Shown one piece after another: positions 15,620 through 24,893 of a stretch of 48,161 bases of DNA (positions within the stretch are counted from its first letter, which is position 1; every line of letters begins with the position of its first letter). The stretch is from Gammaproteobacteria bacterium (GTDB lineage Bacteria; Pseudomonadota; Gammaproteobacteria; SZUA-140), in NCBI GenBank assembly GCA_020845975.1, contig JADLET010000079.1, positions 1 through 48,161 of the forward strand. The letters run 5' to 3'. The translations under genes and the position numbers were made by a program. The notes beneath the pieces were generated by a model. That model ran no database searches. It saw only the letters and a list, made by a program, of their open reading frames with translations, and was not told the origin of the DNA.

Positions 15620-16906
15620 TCAGGGTAATCCCGTCGACTGCACGCCGGCGGCGAGCGGCAGGCCGATATCAACCCTGGGCTGCTGCACCGGCGGCACCAA
15701 CTCCACTGGTCGCTCCGGGAATGCCGGAGCGAACAGCGGGGTGATTGCAGGCAGCGGGCGAGGATTCGGCGGCCGGGATATTCCCGACTCGTTTCGAGCC
15801 CGGTTCACCGCATCCGGCGGATGAATAACCGCAGGCCGGTCTGGAATCAACGGCTGTGCGACCGGCGTCGCTTTGTCGGGTGTGGTCGCCGTAACAGTCT
15901 GCCCTTCCGCTGCCGCCCCTCCCCGTTCAACGGGAGCTTCCACCGCCATTTCAGATGACGACCCTGTCATGGCGGGGGTGATAACAACCGTGGGGTGAAC
16001 ATCCGAAGAAGCAGAAGAGACCGCTTCGACGACATGGGAAACCGCCGAGGGATTGTCCGTTGCAACGGATTGGCGCAGGCGCTCGTCCAGCATGTATTCG
16101 ACCTCCTTGTCGGCCAGCACCACCAGCACCACACGCCTGTTTTTCGCACGTCCCTCGGCGTCGTTGTTCGATGCGACCGGGCGGTGCTCGCCATAGCCGA
16201 CCGCCGACAGCCGCGTCGAATCAACCCCCTGTCGCTCGAAGAGACGCACCACGCTCGCCGCGCGCGCGGAGGACAGCTCCCAGTTCGACGGATAGACTGG
16301 CGTGGTAATGGGGATATTGTCGGTGAATCCCTCGATACGAACCGGGTTGGTGAAATCTGCCAGGATACCCGCCAGGCGTGAGAGCACCTCGACCGCCTCC
16401 GGATGGATCAGTGCACTGCCGCTGGGGAATAGCACGCTGTCCTTGATTTCGACGTCCACCCACAAGTCGGTCATGCTGATCGAAACCAGCCCCTTGTCGA
16501 CCAGTTGCTGCATGGCCTCAGCCACCTCATCCGCGATCTTTCGGATATCGCGCGCGTTTTCCGGCGACGAGGCGAAGCCGGCGCCGGGCATATTGCCCTT
16601 GTCCGACTCCTGATTGTGCAGGGTAATGACCGGAACCTTGATCAGTGTGGGCTTACTGATGATCTCGACCGTGGCATTGGTGGCAGACTTCACGATCTCA
16701 CCCAGCTGGATGGGCTCAAGGGATTTCTTCGGCTCCTTGAACGCCGTCACCAGGGAATCGGACAGCACACGGTATTTTCCGGCATTGACCGACGAAACCG
16801 CGTACATGACGACGAAAAACGCGAACAGCAGCGTGATGAAATCCGCGTATGACACAAGCCAGCGCTCGTGATTCTCGTGCTCCTCATGCTTCTTCTTGCG
16901 CGCCAT
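15620..16906 (-). CDS. motD: Flagellar stator protein MotD (MotB family)
   Basis: The 428-residue MotB-like stator subunit that anchors the proton channel to peptidoglycan. A single N-terminal span follows the basic start, with the proton-carrying aspartate Asp22 in SYADFITLLFAFF. An OmpA-like peptidoglycan-binding domain follows (about residues 150-275; NIPITTPVYPSNWELSSARA, GYGEHRPVASN, NRRV). The last 150 or so residues are a Pro/Ala/Val-rich, probably disordered tail, far longer than in Pseudomonas MotD (about 300 residues in total). motC ends 10 bases upstream. A MotCD pair rather than MotAB is inferred from context with fliA and DUF2802. Confidence 0.92.
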   Translation of the reverse strand: MARKKKHEEHENHERWLVSYADFITLLFAFFVVMYAVSSVNAGKYRVLSDSLVTAFKEPKKSLEPIQLGEIVKSATNATVEIISKPTLIKVPVITLHNQESDKGNMPGAGFASSPENARDIRKIADEVAEAMQQLVDKGLVSISMTDLWVDVEIKDSVLFPSGSALIHPEAVEVLSRLAGILADFTNPVRIEGFTDNIPITTPVYPSNWELSSARAASVVRLFERQGVDSTRLSAVGYGEHRPVASNNDAEGRAKNRRVVLVVLADKEVEYMLDERLRQSVATDNPSAVSHVVEAVSSASSDVHPTVVITPAMTGSSSEMAVEAPVERGGAAAEGQTVTATTPDKATPVAQPLIPDRPAVIHPPDAVNRARNESGISRPPNPRPLPAITPLFAPAFPERPVELVPPVQQPRVDIGLPLAAGVQSTGLP

Positions 16907-16916
16907 GGGCGTACCG

Positions 16917-17657
16917 TCAGTGGATGTAGCCCTGGAGCTTGGTCTCGATGTTGCGCGGGTTTTCCCCTTCTGCGATGGAAACGATGCCTTCGATGATCAT
17001 CTCGCGGAACTGCGTCTGGACATGCACGATGCTCTTCAGCTTGTTCGCCATCGGCAGGAAGAAAAGATTGGCAAGGCCGACGCCGTAGATCGTTGCCACG
17101 AATGCCACCGCGATACCTGAACCCAGCTTGCTTGGATCCGCCAGGTTGTTCATAACGTGAATTAGCCCCATGACGGCGCCAATGATTCCTATGGTGGGAG
17201 AGTAACCACCCATGCCCTCGAACACCTTGGCCGCCTGGGTGTCGTGATATTCAAGCGCGCCCACCTCCACCTCCATGATGGAGCGAATCGCCTCCGGGTC
17301 ACTGCCATCCACCAGCAACTGAAGACCCTTGCGCGCGAACAGTTCGGGTTCGCTCTCGGTGATTGACTCCAGGCCGAGCAGGCCCTCCTTGCGCGCGATG
17401 TTGCTCCAGTTGACGATCTTCTGGACGGCCTCGGCCGCGGCGACCTTGGGCGGAAAAATGACCCACATGACCGTCTTGAGCGAGCGCATGAAAATATTGA
17501 GGGGCGTCTGGATGAGAACAGCACCGAGGGTGCCGCCAAACACGATGATAAACGCCGTCAGCTGCATCAGCGACGAGAGGTGACCGCCTTCCAGGGCGTT
17601 GCCCCCCAGTATTGCGATGAAGGCGAGCGCGATGCCGGCGATGCTCAGTATGTCCAA
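16917..17657 (-). CDS. motC: Flagellar stator protein MotC (MotA family)
   Basis: A 246-residue inner-membrane stator subunit with four predicted membrane segments, forming the channel with MotD. The first spans are DILSIAGIALAFIAILGG and LTAFIIVFGGTLGAVLI, and the late PTIGIIGAVMGLIHVM region holds the prolines and glycines important for MotA-type torque generation. A large cytoplasmic loop with charged residues lies in between. The length matches Pseudomonas MotC. It is followed by motD after 10 bases. A 194-base gap to fliA upstream should carry its promoter, but I found no clean sigma-54 or sigma-28 match there. Confidence 0.93.
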   Translation of the reverse strand: MDILSIAGIALAFIAILGGNALEGGHLSSLMQLTAFIIVFGGTLGAVLIQTPLNIFMRSLKTVMWVIFPPKVAAAEAVQKIVNWSNIARKEGLLGLESITESEPELFARKGLQLLVDGSDPEAIRSIMEVEVGALEYHDTQAAKVFEGMGGYSPTIGIIGAVMGLIHVMNNLADPSKLGSGIAVAFVATIYGVGLANLFFLPMANKLKSIVHVQTQFREMIIEGIVSIAEGENPRNIETKLQGYIH

Positions 17658-17706
17658 GACCTATCTCTCCCTCGCAACAGACCGGCTGCACGCGAAACCG
17701 TGCCGA

Positions 17707-17723
17707 GCCGCGGCGAACGCGGC
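17707..17723. repeat. Hairpin in the fliA-motC gap
   Basis: GCCGCG-GCGAA-CGCGGC is a perfect 6-bp stem in the 194-base gap between fliA and motC. No U-run follows on the minus strand. Its role is unclear. Confidence 0.35.
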
Positions 17724-17851
17724 CATATCCACCCCTGGCGAATTGCCGCCCGATCCATGCATAAACCGTAACCTGTTCCCTGTCCGCACCCTGGCCTCCT
17801 GCCTTCCCATGTGCGCCGCTCTACCGCGGGCGACAGGGACGCGAGGAAACC

Positions 17852-18589
17852 TCAGTCATTCGATCTCCAGTGACCAAGCCGGGTCTGAAGCCGGACCAGG
17901 GCCTGGCTGTGGATCTGGCTGACACGTGACTCACTGACGCCGATGACCGCCCCGATCTCACGCAGGTTCAGATCCTCGTCGTAATAGAGCGTGAGCACCA
18001 GGCGTTCACGATCCGGCAGTCCCGAGATCGCCTCGGCGAGGTTGCGTTTGAAGTCGTCATGCTGCACGCCCTCGAATGGCCCGTTGTCGCTCTTGCCGAA
18101 GCGCGACGGCAAGGCGTCCTCGCCCATGCCCATCTCCTCGAAGCTGAGCAGACGGCAGCCGCTCGCATCCTGCAGCGTCTTGTGGTATTCATCCAGGCTC
18201 ATGTCAAGCAGCTTGGCGACTTCGTGATCCTTCGCGTCACGCCCGGTCGCGTTCTCGATCTCGCGCACGGCATCGGCCACCTGACGCGCCTTGCGGTGCA
18301 CCGAACGCGGCGCCCAGTCGCCCTTGCGGATCTCGTCGAGCATCGCGCCGCGGATGCGGATGCCGGCGTAGGTCTCGAAGCTCGCACCCTGTCCTGCATC
18401 GTAGTTGCGCGCCGCCTCGAGCAGACCGATCATACCGGCCTGGATCAGATCATCCACCTGAACGCTGGGCTGCAACCGGCTCATAATGTGGTAGGCGATA
18501 CGCTTCACCAGGGAAGCATACTGCGTCACCACTTCCTGATATCCGTTTTCATTATTGTCTACGGGTTTATACATGGCTGGTTTATTCAT
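17852..18589 (-). CDS. fliA: Flagellar sigma factor FliA (sigma-28)
   Basis: A 245-residue RNA polymerase sigma factor for late flagellar genes such as fliC. Region 2 is visible as VQVDDLIQAGMIGLLEAARNY and FETYAGIRIRGAMLDEIR, and region 4 as LREIGAVIGVSESRVSQIHSQA near the end. The ATG at 18587-18589 overlaps the fleN stop (ATGA) and has AGGGA upstream. A longer in-frame start would lie inside fleN. A sigma-28 promoter is found upstream of fliC, consistent with the presence of this gene. The anti-sigma factor FlgM is not in the window. Confidence 0.96.
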   Translation of the reverse strand: MNKPAMYKPVDNNENGYQEVVTQYASLVKRIAYHIMSRLQPSVQVDDLIQAGMIGLLEAARNYDAGQGASFETYAGIRIRGAMLDEIRKGDWAPRSVHRKARQVADAVREIENATGRDAKDHEVAKLLDMSLDEYHKTLQDASGCRLLSFEEMGMGEDALPSRFGKSDNGPFEGVQHDDFKRNLAEAISGLPDRERLVLTLYYDEDLNLREIGAVIGVSESRVSQIHSQALVRLQTRLGHWRSND

Positions 18590-19479
18590 ATTGTCCCTAC
18601 GGTTGTCCTGCCGCCCTTGTTGTTCATGAACAGTCTTTCCACGAAAAACTCTATTCGTCCGCTCGCCGCGCGCGGCATGGGCCATTGATCTATTTTCTGT
18701 CCGATCTTGGCGAAGGAGAGCGCCGCCTTGCTGCGTGGATAGGCATCAACCAGGACGCGCTGTTTCTGCACCGCCTTGCGCAGGAACTCGTCGTACGGAA
18801 CCGCCCCCACGTAATCGAGGCTGACATCAAGAAAACGATCGGCCACTTTGGCGAGTTTCTTGTAGAGCTCGTATCCTTCCTGAGCTCCATTCACCATATT
18901 CGCCAGTACGCGGAAGCGGTCCACGCCATACTCACGATGCATGACCTTGATCATGGCGTAGGCGTCGGTGATCGAAGCGGGCTCATCGCACACGACCACG
19001 ACCACTTCGTGAGCCGCGCGCACATAGGTCACCACGCTGTCGGATATGCCCGCGGCGGTATCGACCAGTAGTATCTCCGGATTGTATTCGAGAGTACTGA
19101 AGGCGCGAATCAGCCCGGTGTGCTCCGCGTGGCTGAGCTCCGCCATCCGCTTGATGCCCGACGAGGCGGGGATGATACGCAGACCGTGCGGTCCCTCGAC
19201 CAGAACGTCGTCGAGCGAGCAGTCTCCGTTGACGACGTGCGATAGATTCACACTCGGGTGAAGACCAAGCAGAACATCCACGTTCGCCAGACCGAGATCG
19301 GCGTCCATCAACATGACGCGCCGTCCGCTCATCGCGAGCGTCACGCCAAGATTGATCGAGACGTTAGTCTTGCCGACCCCGCCCTTGCCTCCCGTCACCG
19401 CGATGACACGCACCGGAGACTGGCGGGAGAATTCATGCAGACCGGCCGCCTGGGACAGACCCTTGTCAGACATAAGCAT
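18586..19479 (-). CDS. fleN: Flagellar number regulator FleN/FlhG
   Basis: A 297-residue MinD/ParA-type ATPase that limits flagellar number and, in Pseudomonas, antagonises FleQ. The deviant Walker A box KGGVGKT (32-38) is followed by DADLGLANVD and by LLVDTAAGISD. The C-terminal region is basic and hydrophobic, which fits membrane binding. The ATG at 19477-19479 overlaps the end of flhF by 14 bases and has GGAAG upstream; a second ATG two codons later is possible. The fliA gene overlaps its stop. The flhF-fleN-fliA order is the usual one in polar-flagellated gammaproteobacteria. Confidence 0.95.
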   Translation of the reverse strand: MLMSDKGLSQAAGLHEFSRQSPVRVIAVTGGKGGVGKTNVSINLGVTLAMSGRRVMLMDADLGLANVDVLLGLHPSVNLSHVVNGDCSLDDVLVEGPHGLRIIPASSGIKRMAELSHAEHTGLIRAFSTLEYNPEILLVDTAAGISDSVVTYVRAAHEVVVVVCDEPASITDAYAMIKVMHREYGVDRFRVLANMVNGAQEGYELYKKLAKVADRFLDVSLDYVGAVPYDEFLRKAVQKQRVLVDAYPRSKAALSFAKIGQKIDQWPMPRAASGRIEFFVERLFMNNKGGRTTVGTI

Positions 19480-20740
19480 TTGACACTTCCTTTCCGAAAC
19501 TGAGTGCGATCAGATCTTCGTTGATATGGGATTCCGAGTTTTTCATTGTCTCCACGCCGCGCGTCACCAGGGCCCCGGCGCGCGCCGGATGCAGATCCTC
19601 CGGAACCCGCTGGCCATCGCTGTAATACGCGACCGGAAGCGCGCGACTGATCGCCGTGCTGACAGCCCCCCCGAGGCAGGTGGCCTCGTCCAGCTTGGTC
19701 AGGATGCAGCCATCAGGGCGAAATACGCCGAACGCATCCGCCACGTCCCCCAGCCCTGACAGGCGCGTGGTGGCGGAAAGCAGCAGCAGGGTCTTCTTGT
19801 TCATATGCGCCTTGTCGAGCAGCTCCGCCTGCCGTTGCAGTCCGCTGTCGTGCTGGCCCATGCCGGTGGTGTCGATCAGGATCAGGCGGCGGTCACACAG
19901 ATCGTTGAGCACCTTGCGCAATCCATCCCGGCTGTCGGCGGTCTTGACCGGCACATCGAGGATTCGCCCATAGGTGCGCAGCTGCTCATAGGCGCCGACG
20001 CGGTAGTTATCGATGGTGATCAGCGCCACCTGGCGACTGCCGTGGCGCATTGCGTAGCGCGCGGCAAGCTTGGCGGCGGTAGTCGTCTTTCCGACGCCGG
20101 TCGGACCGACCAGCGCGACAATACCGCCGTCGTTGAGGATGTCGTGCCCGTAGAGCGGGATACAGCTCGAAAGCGCATTCAGTGCGCGCTGCCACAGCGC
20201 CTCGACGTCACCGTCGAGGCGCCCGAGGCCATCGACAAGCCGGCGGCTCTGCGCCGCGGTCAGACCGAAGCACATCAGGCGCTGGATCAGCTCGACGGCG
20301 GCCGGTTCACGACGGGCGAACTGGCCCCAGGCCAGACTCGATAACTGGTTTTCCATCATCAGGCGCATTCGGCTGAGCTCGGCGCGCAGTTCGATCAGTG
20401 TCGGCTCCTGGCTCCAGATGCTGCCATTCGCATCGAACGCGGGCGCCGCGAATCGGGAGACAGATGGATTTCCGACGGCCGCCCGGTTCACCGGCATCTC
20501 CGCGCCGGTGTTGCGCACGGGAGCGACAGTCGCCGCCTGGGTCTCCGCAGCCCTGGCTTCACCCGGGAACTCGCCCTTCACCGCCTTGAACACGGTTTCG
20601 TCGTAGTCGACCGCCGCCACGATCTCCACACCGCCATTGACCCGGCTGTTGGACAGGATCACGGCATCGGGACCCTGTTCCTCACGCACCATGCGGATCG
20701 CCTGGCGGATGTCCGGTGCAAAAAATCGTTTTATCTTCAT
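19466..20740 (-). CDS. flhF: Flagellar placement GTPase FlhF
   Basis: An SRP-type GTPase of 424 residues that places the flagellum at the pole. The N-terminal domain (MKIKRFFAPDIRQAIRMVRE) is conserved; a variable linker spans about residues 55-115; the NG domain follows. Its P-loop is GPTGVGKT (212-219), with TIDNYRVGAYEQL, the DTTGMG box near residue 290 and TKLDEA near 348. The ATG lies 45 bases after the flhA stop. The pairing with FleN implies polar flagella. Confidence 0.96.
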   Translation of the reverse strand: MKIKRFFAPDIRQAIRMVREEQGPDAVILSNSRVNGGVEIVAAVDYDETVFKAVKGEFPGEARAAETQAATVAPVRNTGAEMPVNRAAVGNPSVSRFAAPAFDANGSIWSQEPTLIELRAELSRMRLMMENQLSSLAWGQFARREPAAVELIQRLMCFGLTAAQSRRLVDGLGRLDGDVEALWQRALNALSSCIPLYGHDILNDGGIVALVGPTGVGKTTTAAKLAARYAMRHGSRQVALITIDNYRVGAYEQLRTYGRILDVPVKTADSRDGLRKVLNDLCDRRLILIDTTGMGQHDSGLQRQAELLDKAHMNKKTLLLLSATTRLSGLGDVADAFGVFRPDGCILTKLDEATCLGGAVSTAISRALPVAYYSDGQRVPEDLHPARAGALVTRGVETMKNSESHINEDLIALSFGKEVSNAYV

Positions 20741-20756
20741 AGCTCGCCTCGTTCAG

Positions 20757-20775
20757 CGCCGCGCCATGCGCGGCG
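20757..20775. repeat. 8-bp inverted repeat between flhA and flhF
   Basis: CGCCGCGC-CAT-GCGCGGCG is a perfect palindrome in the 45-base gap. It could slow or stop part of the transcription from flhA, or be chance in GC-rich DNA. Confidence 0.4.
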
Positions 20776-20785
20776 GTTTCCGTCG

Positions 20786-22897
20786 TCACCGGTCCGGTCG
20801 ACCGATGTTGGCGACGATCTTGATCTGCCGGTTGTCCGGTATCTCGTCGTAAGACAGCACGCTCATGGCCGCGATCGTGTGGCGTGTGAAGCGCGCCATG
20901 ACCATCCGCAACGCCGGCGATACCAGCAGCACGACCGGCTGTCCTGCCATTTCCTGCCTCTGCGCCGCCTCCAGCAGCGACTGATGCAGGCGATCGGCCA
21001 GTCCCGGCTCGAGGGCCATACCACCGGCCCCCTGGGTACGCAGAGTCTCGTGCAATAACTGTTCCAACGTCTGGTCCAGGGTGATCACAGGCAGTTCGCT
21101 GCCCAAACCACTGATGTTTTGCGTGATCAGGCGGCCGAGGGCGACACGTACGGAGCCGGTGAGAACGCCGGGGTCTTGACTGCTGGCCGAGGCGGACGCC
21201 AGATTTTCCACGATCGTACGCATGTCGCGTATCGGTACCTTCTCTTCCAGCAGGTTGCGCAGCACCTTCTGAACCGTGCCGAGCGGAAGCGAGTCCGGCA
21301 CCAGGCCGTCAACCAGCTTGGGCGAGACCTTGGCAAGGCTGTCCAGCAACAGCTGTACTTCCTCGCGGCCGAGCAGCTCGTGCGCATGCGTCTGCAGGAT
21401 ATGGTTGAGGTGGGTTGCGATAACTGTACTGGTGTCGACCACGGTATAGCCCATGGCCTGGGCCTGGTCGCGCTGGTTCTGCTCAATCCACACGGCATCC
21501 ATGCCGAAGGCCGGATCCTTGGTCTCGATACCGGGCAACTTGCCGAACACGCGCCCGGGGTTGATGGCCAGTTCGCGGTCCGGGAAGACCTCCGCCTCGC
21601 CGAGGGTAACGCCCATCAGGGTGATACGGTAGGCGCTTGGCGCCAGTTCGAGGTTGTCACGAATATGGACCGACGGAATCAGGAAACCAATCTCCTGCGT
21701 CAGCTTCTTGCGGACGCCCTTGATCCGGCTCATCAGCTGCCCACCTTGGTTCTTGTCCACCAGGGGAATCAGGCGGTAACCGACCTCGAGTCCGACGGTG
21801 TCCACCGGCACCACGTCCTCCCAGCTGAGCTCGCGAGATTCGCTCGGTTTCTGTTCCGCCGTTGCCATTTCACGCGCCTGCGCCGCCTGTTCCTGCGCGC
21901 GTGCGGGCTGGGTCTTGCGCTGATTGATCATGTAGCTGCCGGCCCCGGCGATCCCGGCCAGGGTCAGGAAGGCGACATTCGGCATGCCCGGCACGATACC
22001 GAGCAGGCCCATCACGCCGGCCGTCACGGCCAGCGCGCGCGGACTGTCGAACAGCTGACCGAGCATCTGCTTGCCCATGTCCTGCTCACTCGAAACACGT
22101 GTCACCATGATGGCGGCGGCGGTCGACAGCACCAGGCCGGGGATCTGCGCGACCAGACCATCACCGATGGTGAGCAGGGTGTAATTGTGAACGGCATTGG
22201 CGAAGGCCATGTCGTGCTGCAGCATACCGATGGCGAATCCGCCAATGATATTGATGAACAGGATGAGGATTCCCGCGACCGCATCACCGCGGACGAACTT
22301 GCTGGCACCGTCCATGGACCCGTAGAAATCCGCCTCTGCGACCACGTCGGCCCGGCGGCGTTTGGCCTCCTCCTGGCCAATGATGCCGGCATTGAGATCG
22401 GCATCGATGGCCATCTGCTTGCCGGGCATCGAATCCAGGGTAAAGCGGGCGCTGACCTCGGAGATGCGTCCGGCGCCCTTGGTAACGACCACGAAGTTGA
22501 TGATGACCAGGATGGCGAACACAATCAGACCAACCGCGTAATTGCCACCAACGACGAACTCGCCAAACGATTCGATCACCTTTCCGGCGGCGTCAGCGCC
22601 CGAATGCCCCTCGAGCAGAACCACGCGTGTGGAGGCGATATTGAGCGCCAGGCGCAGGAGTGTCGCCAGCAGCAGTACCGTCGGGAAGGTGGCGAAGGCG
22701 AGCGGGCGCTGGGTATAGACACAGACCAGAATCACAACCAGCGACAGCGCGATGTTAAAAGTGAAGAAAACGTCCAGCATGATGGGTGGCAGCGGCACCA
22801 CCAGCATCGCCAGCATTGCCATCATCAGCAGGGGCGCCCCCAGCATGCCATGGCGTCCCATATCACGGATATTGCCCAATACGTTTGCCTCAGCCAT
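20786..22897 (-). CDS. flhA: Flagellar type III export gate protein FlhA
   Basis: The 703-residue export-gate component, with about eight membrane spans in the first 330 residues and a large cytoplasmic domain in the second half that docks chaperone-substrate complexes. The FHIPEP-family signature is visible as RFTLDSMPGKQMAIDADLNA and EEAKRRRADVVAEADFYGSM. The start ATG at 22895-22897 has GAGG upstream. It is separated from flhB by 57 bases and from flhF by 45. I find no sigma-54 motif in the short gap, so it may be read from the fliL operon. Confidence 0.97.
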   Translation of the reverse strand: MAEANVLGNIRDMGRHGMLGAPLLMMAMLAMLVVPLPPIMLDVFFTFNIALSLVVILVCVYTQRPLAFATFPTVLLLATLLRLALNIASTRVVLLEGHSGADAAGKVIESFGEFVVGGNYAVGLIVFAILVIINFVVVTKGAGRISEVSARFTLDSMPGKQMAIDADLNAGIIGQEEAKRRRADVVAEADFYGSMDGASKFVRGDAVAGILILFINIIGGFAIGMLQHDMAFANAVHNYTLLTIGDGLVAQIPGLVLSTAAAIMVTRVSSEQDMGKQMLGQLFDSPRALAVTAGVMGLLGIVPGMPNVAFLTLAGIAGAGSYMINQRKTQPARAQEQAAQAREMATAEQKPSESRELSWEDVVPVDTVGLEVGYRLIPLVDKNQGGQLMSRIKGVRKKLTQEIGFLIPSVHIRDNLELAPSAYRITLMGVTLGEAEVFPDRELAINPGRVFGKLPGIETKDPAFGMDAVWIEQNQRDQAQAMGYTVVDTSTVIATHLNHILQTHAHELLGREEVQLLLDSLAKVSPKLVDGLVPDSLPLGTVQKVLRNLLEEKVPIRDMRTIVENLASASASSQDPGVLTGSVRVALGRLITQNISGLGSELPVITLDQTLEQLLHETLRTQGAGGMALEPGLADRLHQSLLEAAQRQEMAGQPVVLLVSPALRMVMARFTRHTIAAMSVLSYDEIPDNRQIKIVANIGRPDR

Positions 22898-22954
22898 TTG
22901 TATTCCTCGTTCGCGTCTCTGCGTTTATATTCACTGGATCCCGTCCCGTCGGCG

Positions 22955-24088
22955 TCACTCGTCGCGCCGCAGCTCATCCGGAATGGGCAGGTCGTTGAAT
23001 TCCTTGTGCGCGCCCGCGCCGCGTCGCGGCTTGCGGCGCAACTGGTAGGCGTAAGCCAGAATCTGCGCCACCGCCAGGAACAGACCCGACGGGATCTCCT
23101 GATCGAGGCGCGTGCTGTAAAAGATGGCGCGCGCGAGTGGCGGAGCCGACAGGATCGGAACCTTGTGCCTGAGCGCCACGTTCCTGATTTCCATTGCGAC
23201 CAGATCACTGCCCTTGGCGACGACAACCGGGGCGGACATCCGCGCCTGGTCATAGCGCAGCGCCACCGCATAGTGCGTGGGGTTGGTGATAACGACGTCC
23301 GCTTTCGGAACCGCGTCCATCATGCGGCGGCGCGACTGCTCGTACTGGATCTCGCGGATGCGTCGCTTCATCTCCGGACTTCCGTCCGTCTGGCGGAATT
23401 CGTCCTTGATCTCCTGACGCGTCATCCGAAGTTGTTTGTTGTGATCCCAGATCTGGAACGGGACATCGATTGCGGCGATCACGATCATGGCCGCGCTCAG
23501 AATGAGAAAGGTGTTCAGCAGCAGCGTCCCGGCATCGGCGATCGCCGGAATGATATCCTCCGCGCCCAGACCGAGCAGGGACTCCGCGTTGCCCATCAGC
23601 ATCAGGATGGCCACCGCCAGCACAAGGCAGAATTTGGCCAGCGCCTTGACCAGCTCGACCAGGCCGCGCACGGCGAAAATTCGGCCAATGCCCTTGATCG
23701 GATCGAGCTTGTCCCATTTGAATGACAACGCCTTGGTGCTGAAGGTCCAGCCACTCAGGGCCATGGGTGCGAACAGCGCGGCCGCGACCACCACCAGGAA
23801 GAACGGCATCAGTGCGCCGACAGATTCGAATATGGCCTGCTGCAGCTTGAGAAGCATGGTGGCCGAATCCATCAGTTCGGCGCGCGGAACGGTGAAGGAG
23901 AGCTCCATGGTACGCAGATTCTGGCGCACGATGTCGTCTCCAAGAAACATCAGGCCGGCGGCCGAGATCAGCAGGACGGCCATCGTGGTGAGCTCACGCG
24001 AGCGTGGAACCTGACCGCGCTCGCGCGCCTCCTGCTGGCGTTTTGGCGTAGCCTGTTCTGTGCGTTCCTGGGCGGAGTGTTCCGACAT
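22955..24088 (-). CDS. flhB: Flagellar export switch protein FlhB
   Basis: A 377-residue protein with four membrane spans and a cytoplasmic domain that switches export from hook to filament proteins. The autocleavage motif NPTH is at residues 269-272 (VVITNPTHYAVALRYD), so cleavage is expected between Asn269 and Pro270. The N-terminus has the usual EQATPKRQQEARERGQVPRS. It starts 4 bases after the fliR stop and carries GGAG upstream. The Arg-rich C-terminal tail is short. This is the last gene of the fliL-flhB series. Confidence 0.97.
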   Translation of the reverse strand: MSEHSAQERTEQATPKRQQEARERGQVPRSRELTTMAVLLISAAGLMFLGDDIVRQNLRTMELSFTVPRAELMDSATMLLKLQQAIFESVGALMPFFLVVVAAALFAPMALSGWTFSTKALSFKWDKLDPIKGIGRIFAVRGLVELVKALAKFCLVLAVAILMLMGNAESLLGLGAEDIIPAIADAGTLLLNTFLILSAAMIVIAAIDVPFQIWDHNKQLRMTRQEIKDEFRQTDGSPEMKRRIREIQYEQSRRRMMDAVPKADVVITNPTHYAVALRYDQARMSAPVVVAKGSDLVAMEIRNVALRHKVPILSAPPLARAIFYSTRLDQEIPSGLFLAVAQILAYAYQLRRKPRRGAGAHKEFNDLPIPDELRRDE

Positions 24089-24092
24089 CGGC

Positions 24093-24866
24093 CTACTCCG
24101 CCATCATCGAATGGAGAGCGTCAAAGGCGCTCTCGGTCATGCTCGTAAACTGCGGCACGAACAACGGTAGCGACAGCAGGATGAAGATAAATCCGAGCAT
24201 GAGCGAAATCGGGAATCCGATGACGAAGATGTTGAGCTGTGGGGCTGCGCGCATCATGACACCGAAGGCCGCATTGACGAGAAGCAGCGAGGCCAGAGCC
24301 GGCAGGGATATGACCAGGGCTCCCTTGAAGATCCATCCGCTCCATTCGAGCATGACCCACAGGCCGTTTCCGCTGATCGGCTCCAGCGCCACCGGGATCG
24401 CCCGGAAGCTGTCGACAAGGGCCTCGATCAGGATCAGATGACCGTTCAGCGCGAGGAAGGTCAGAGTGGCCAGGACAATATAGAATTGGCTCACCACCGG
24501 AACCGTGACGCCGTTGGCAGGATCCATCATCTGGGCGAAGCCGAGCCCCATGGTCTGGCCGATGAGGTTTCCACCCATCTCCACCGCGCTGAACACCAGC
24601 CGCATGAGAAAGCCCATGGCGAGCCCGGTCAGAATCTGGGCGCCGGATATCAATATGCCATGGGCGCTCACGGGATCGACCTGCGGACCCGGCGGAAGCA
24701 GCGGGACTATGACGAGGGTCAACGCCAGGGCGATGCCGACACGGAATCGCATGGGCACGACGCGCACACCGAGGATCGGCGCCACCATGATCAGCGCTCC
24801 AACGCGAAATAATGGCCACAGGAATCCTGTGATCCATTGCGTCAGCTGCTGGTCCGTGAAATTCAT
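24093..24866 (-). CDS. fliR: Flagellar export gate protein FliR
   Basis: A 257-residue polytopic inner-membrane component of the FliPQR export channel. The first half (WITGFLWPLFRVGALIMVAP, VGIALALTLVIVPLL) and the conserved GLGFAQMMDPANG stretch match FliR. The ATG at 24864-24866 has AGGAGAC upstream. fliQ lies 27 bases upstream and flhB 4 bases downstream, so the order fliPQR-flhB is intact. Confidence 0.95.
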   Translation of the reverse strand: MNFTDQQLTQWITGFLWPLFRVGALIMVAPILGVRVVPMRFRVGIALALTLVIVPLLPPGPQVDPVSAHGILISGAQILTGLAMGFLMRLVFSAVEMGGNLIGQTMGLGFAQMMDPANGVTVPVVSQFYIVLATLTFLALNGHLILIEALVDSFRAIPVALEPISGNGLWVMLEWSGWIFKGALVISLPALASLLLVNAAFGVMMRAAPQLNIFVIGFPISLMLGFIFILLSLPLFVPQFTSMTESAFDALHSMMAE

Positions 24867-24893
24867 CTTTGCGTCTCCTGATGCTCCGACTGC

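Noticed and set aside
17685-17704. Possible sigma-54 promoter before motC (CGGCAC with a downstream GC)
   Set aside because: The distance between the GG and GC elements is one base short, which normally abolishes sigma-54 recognition.
21119-23725. An 868-codon plus-strand frame
   Set aside because: Antisense to flhA and flhB, both complete; the translated product has biased composition and no recognisable domain.
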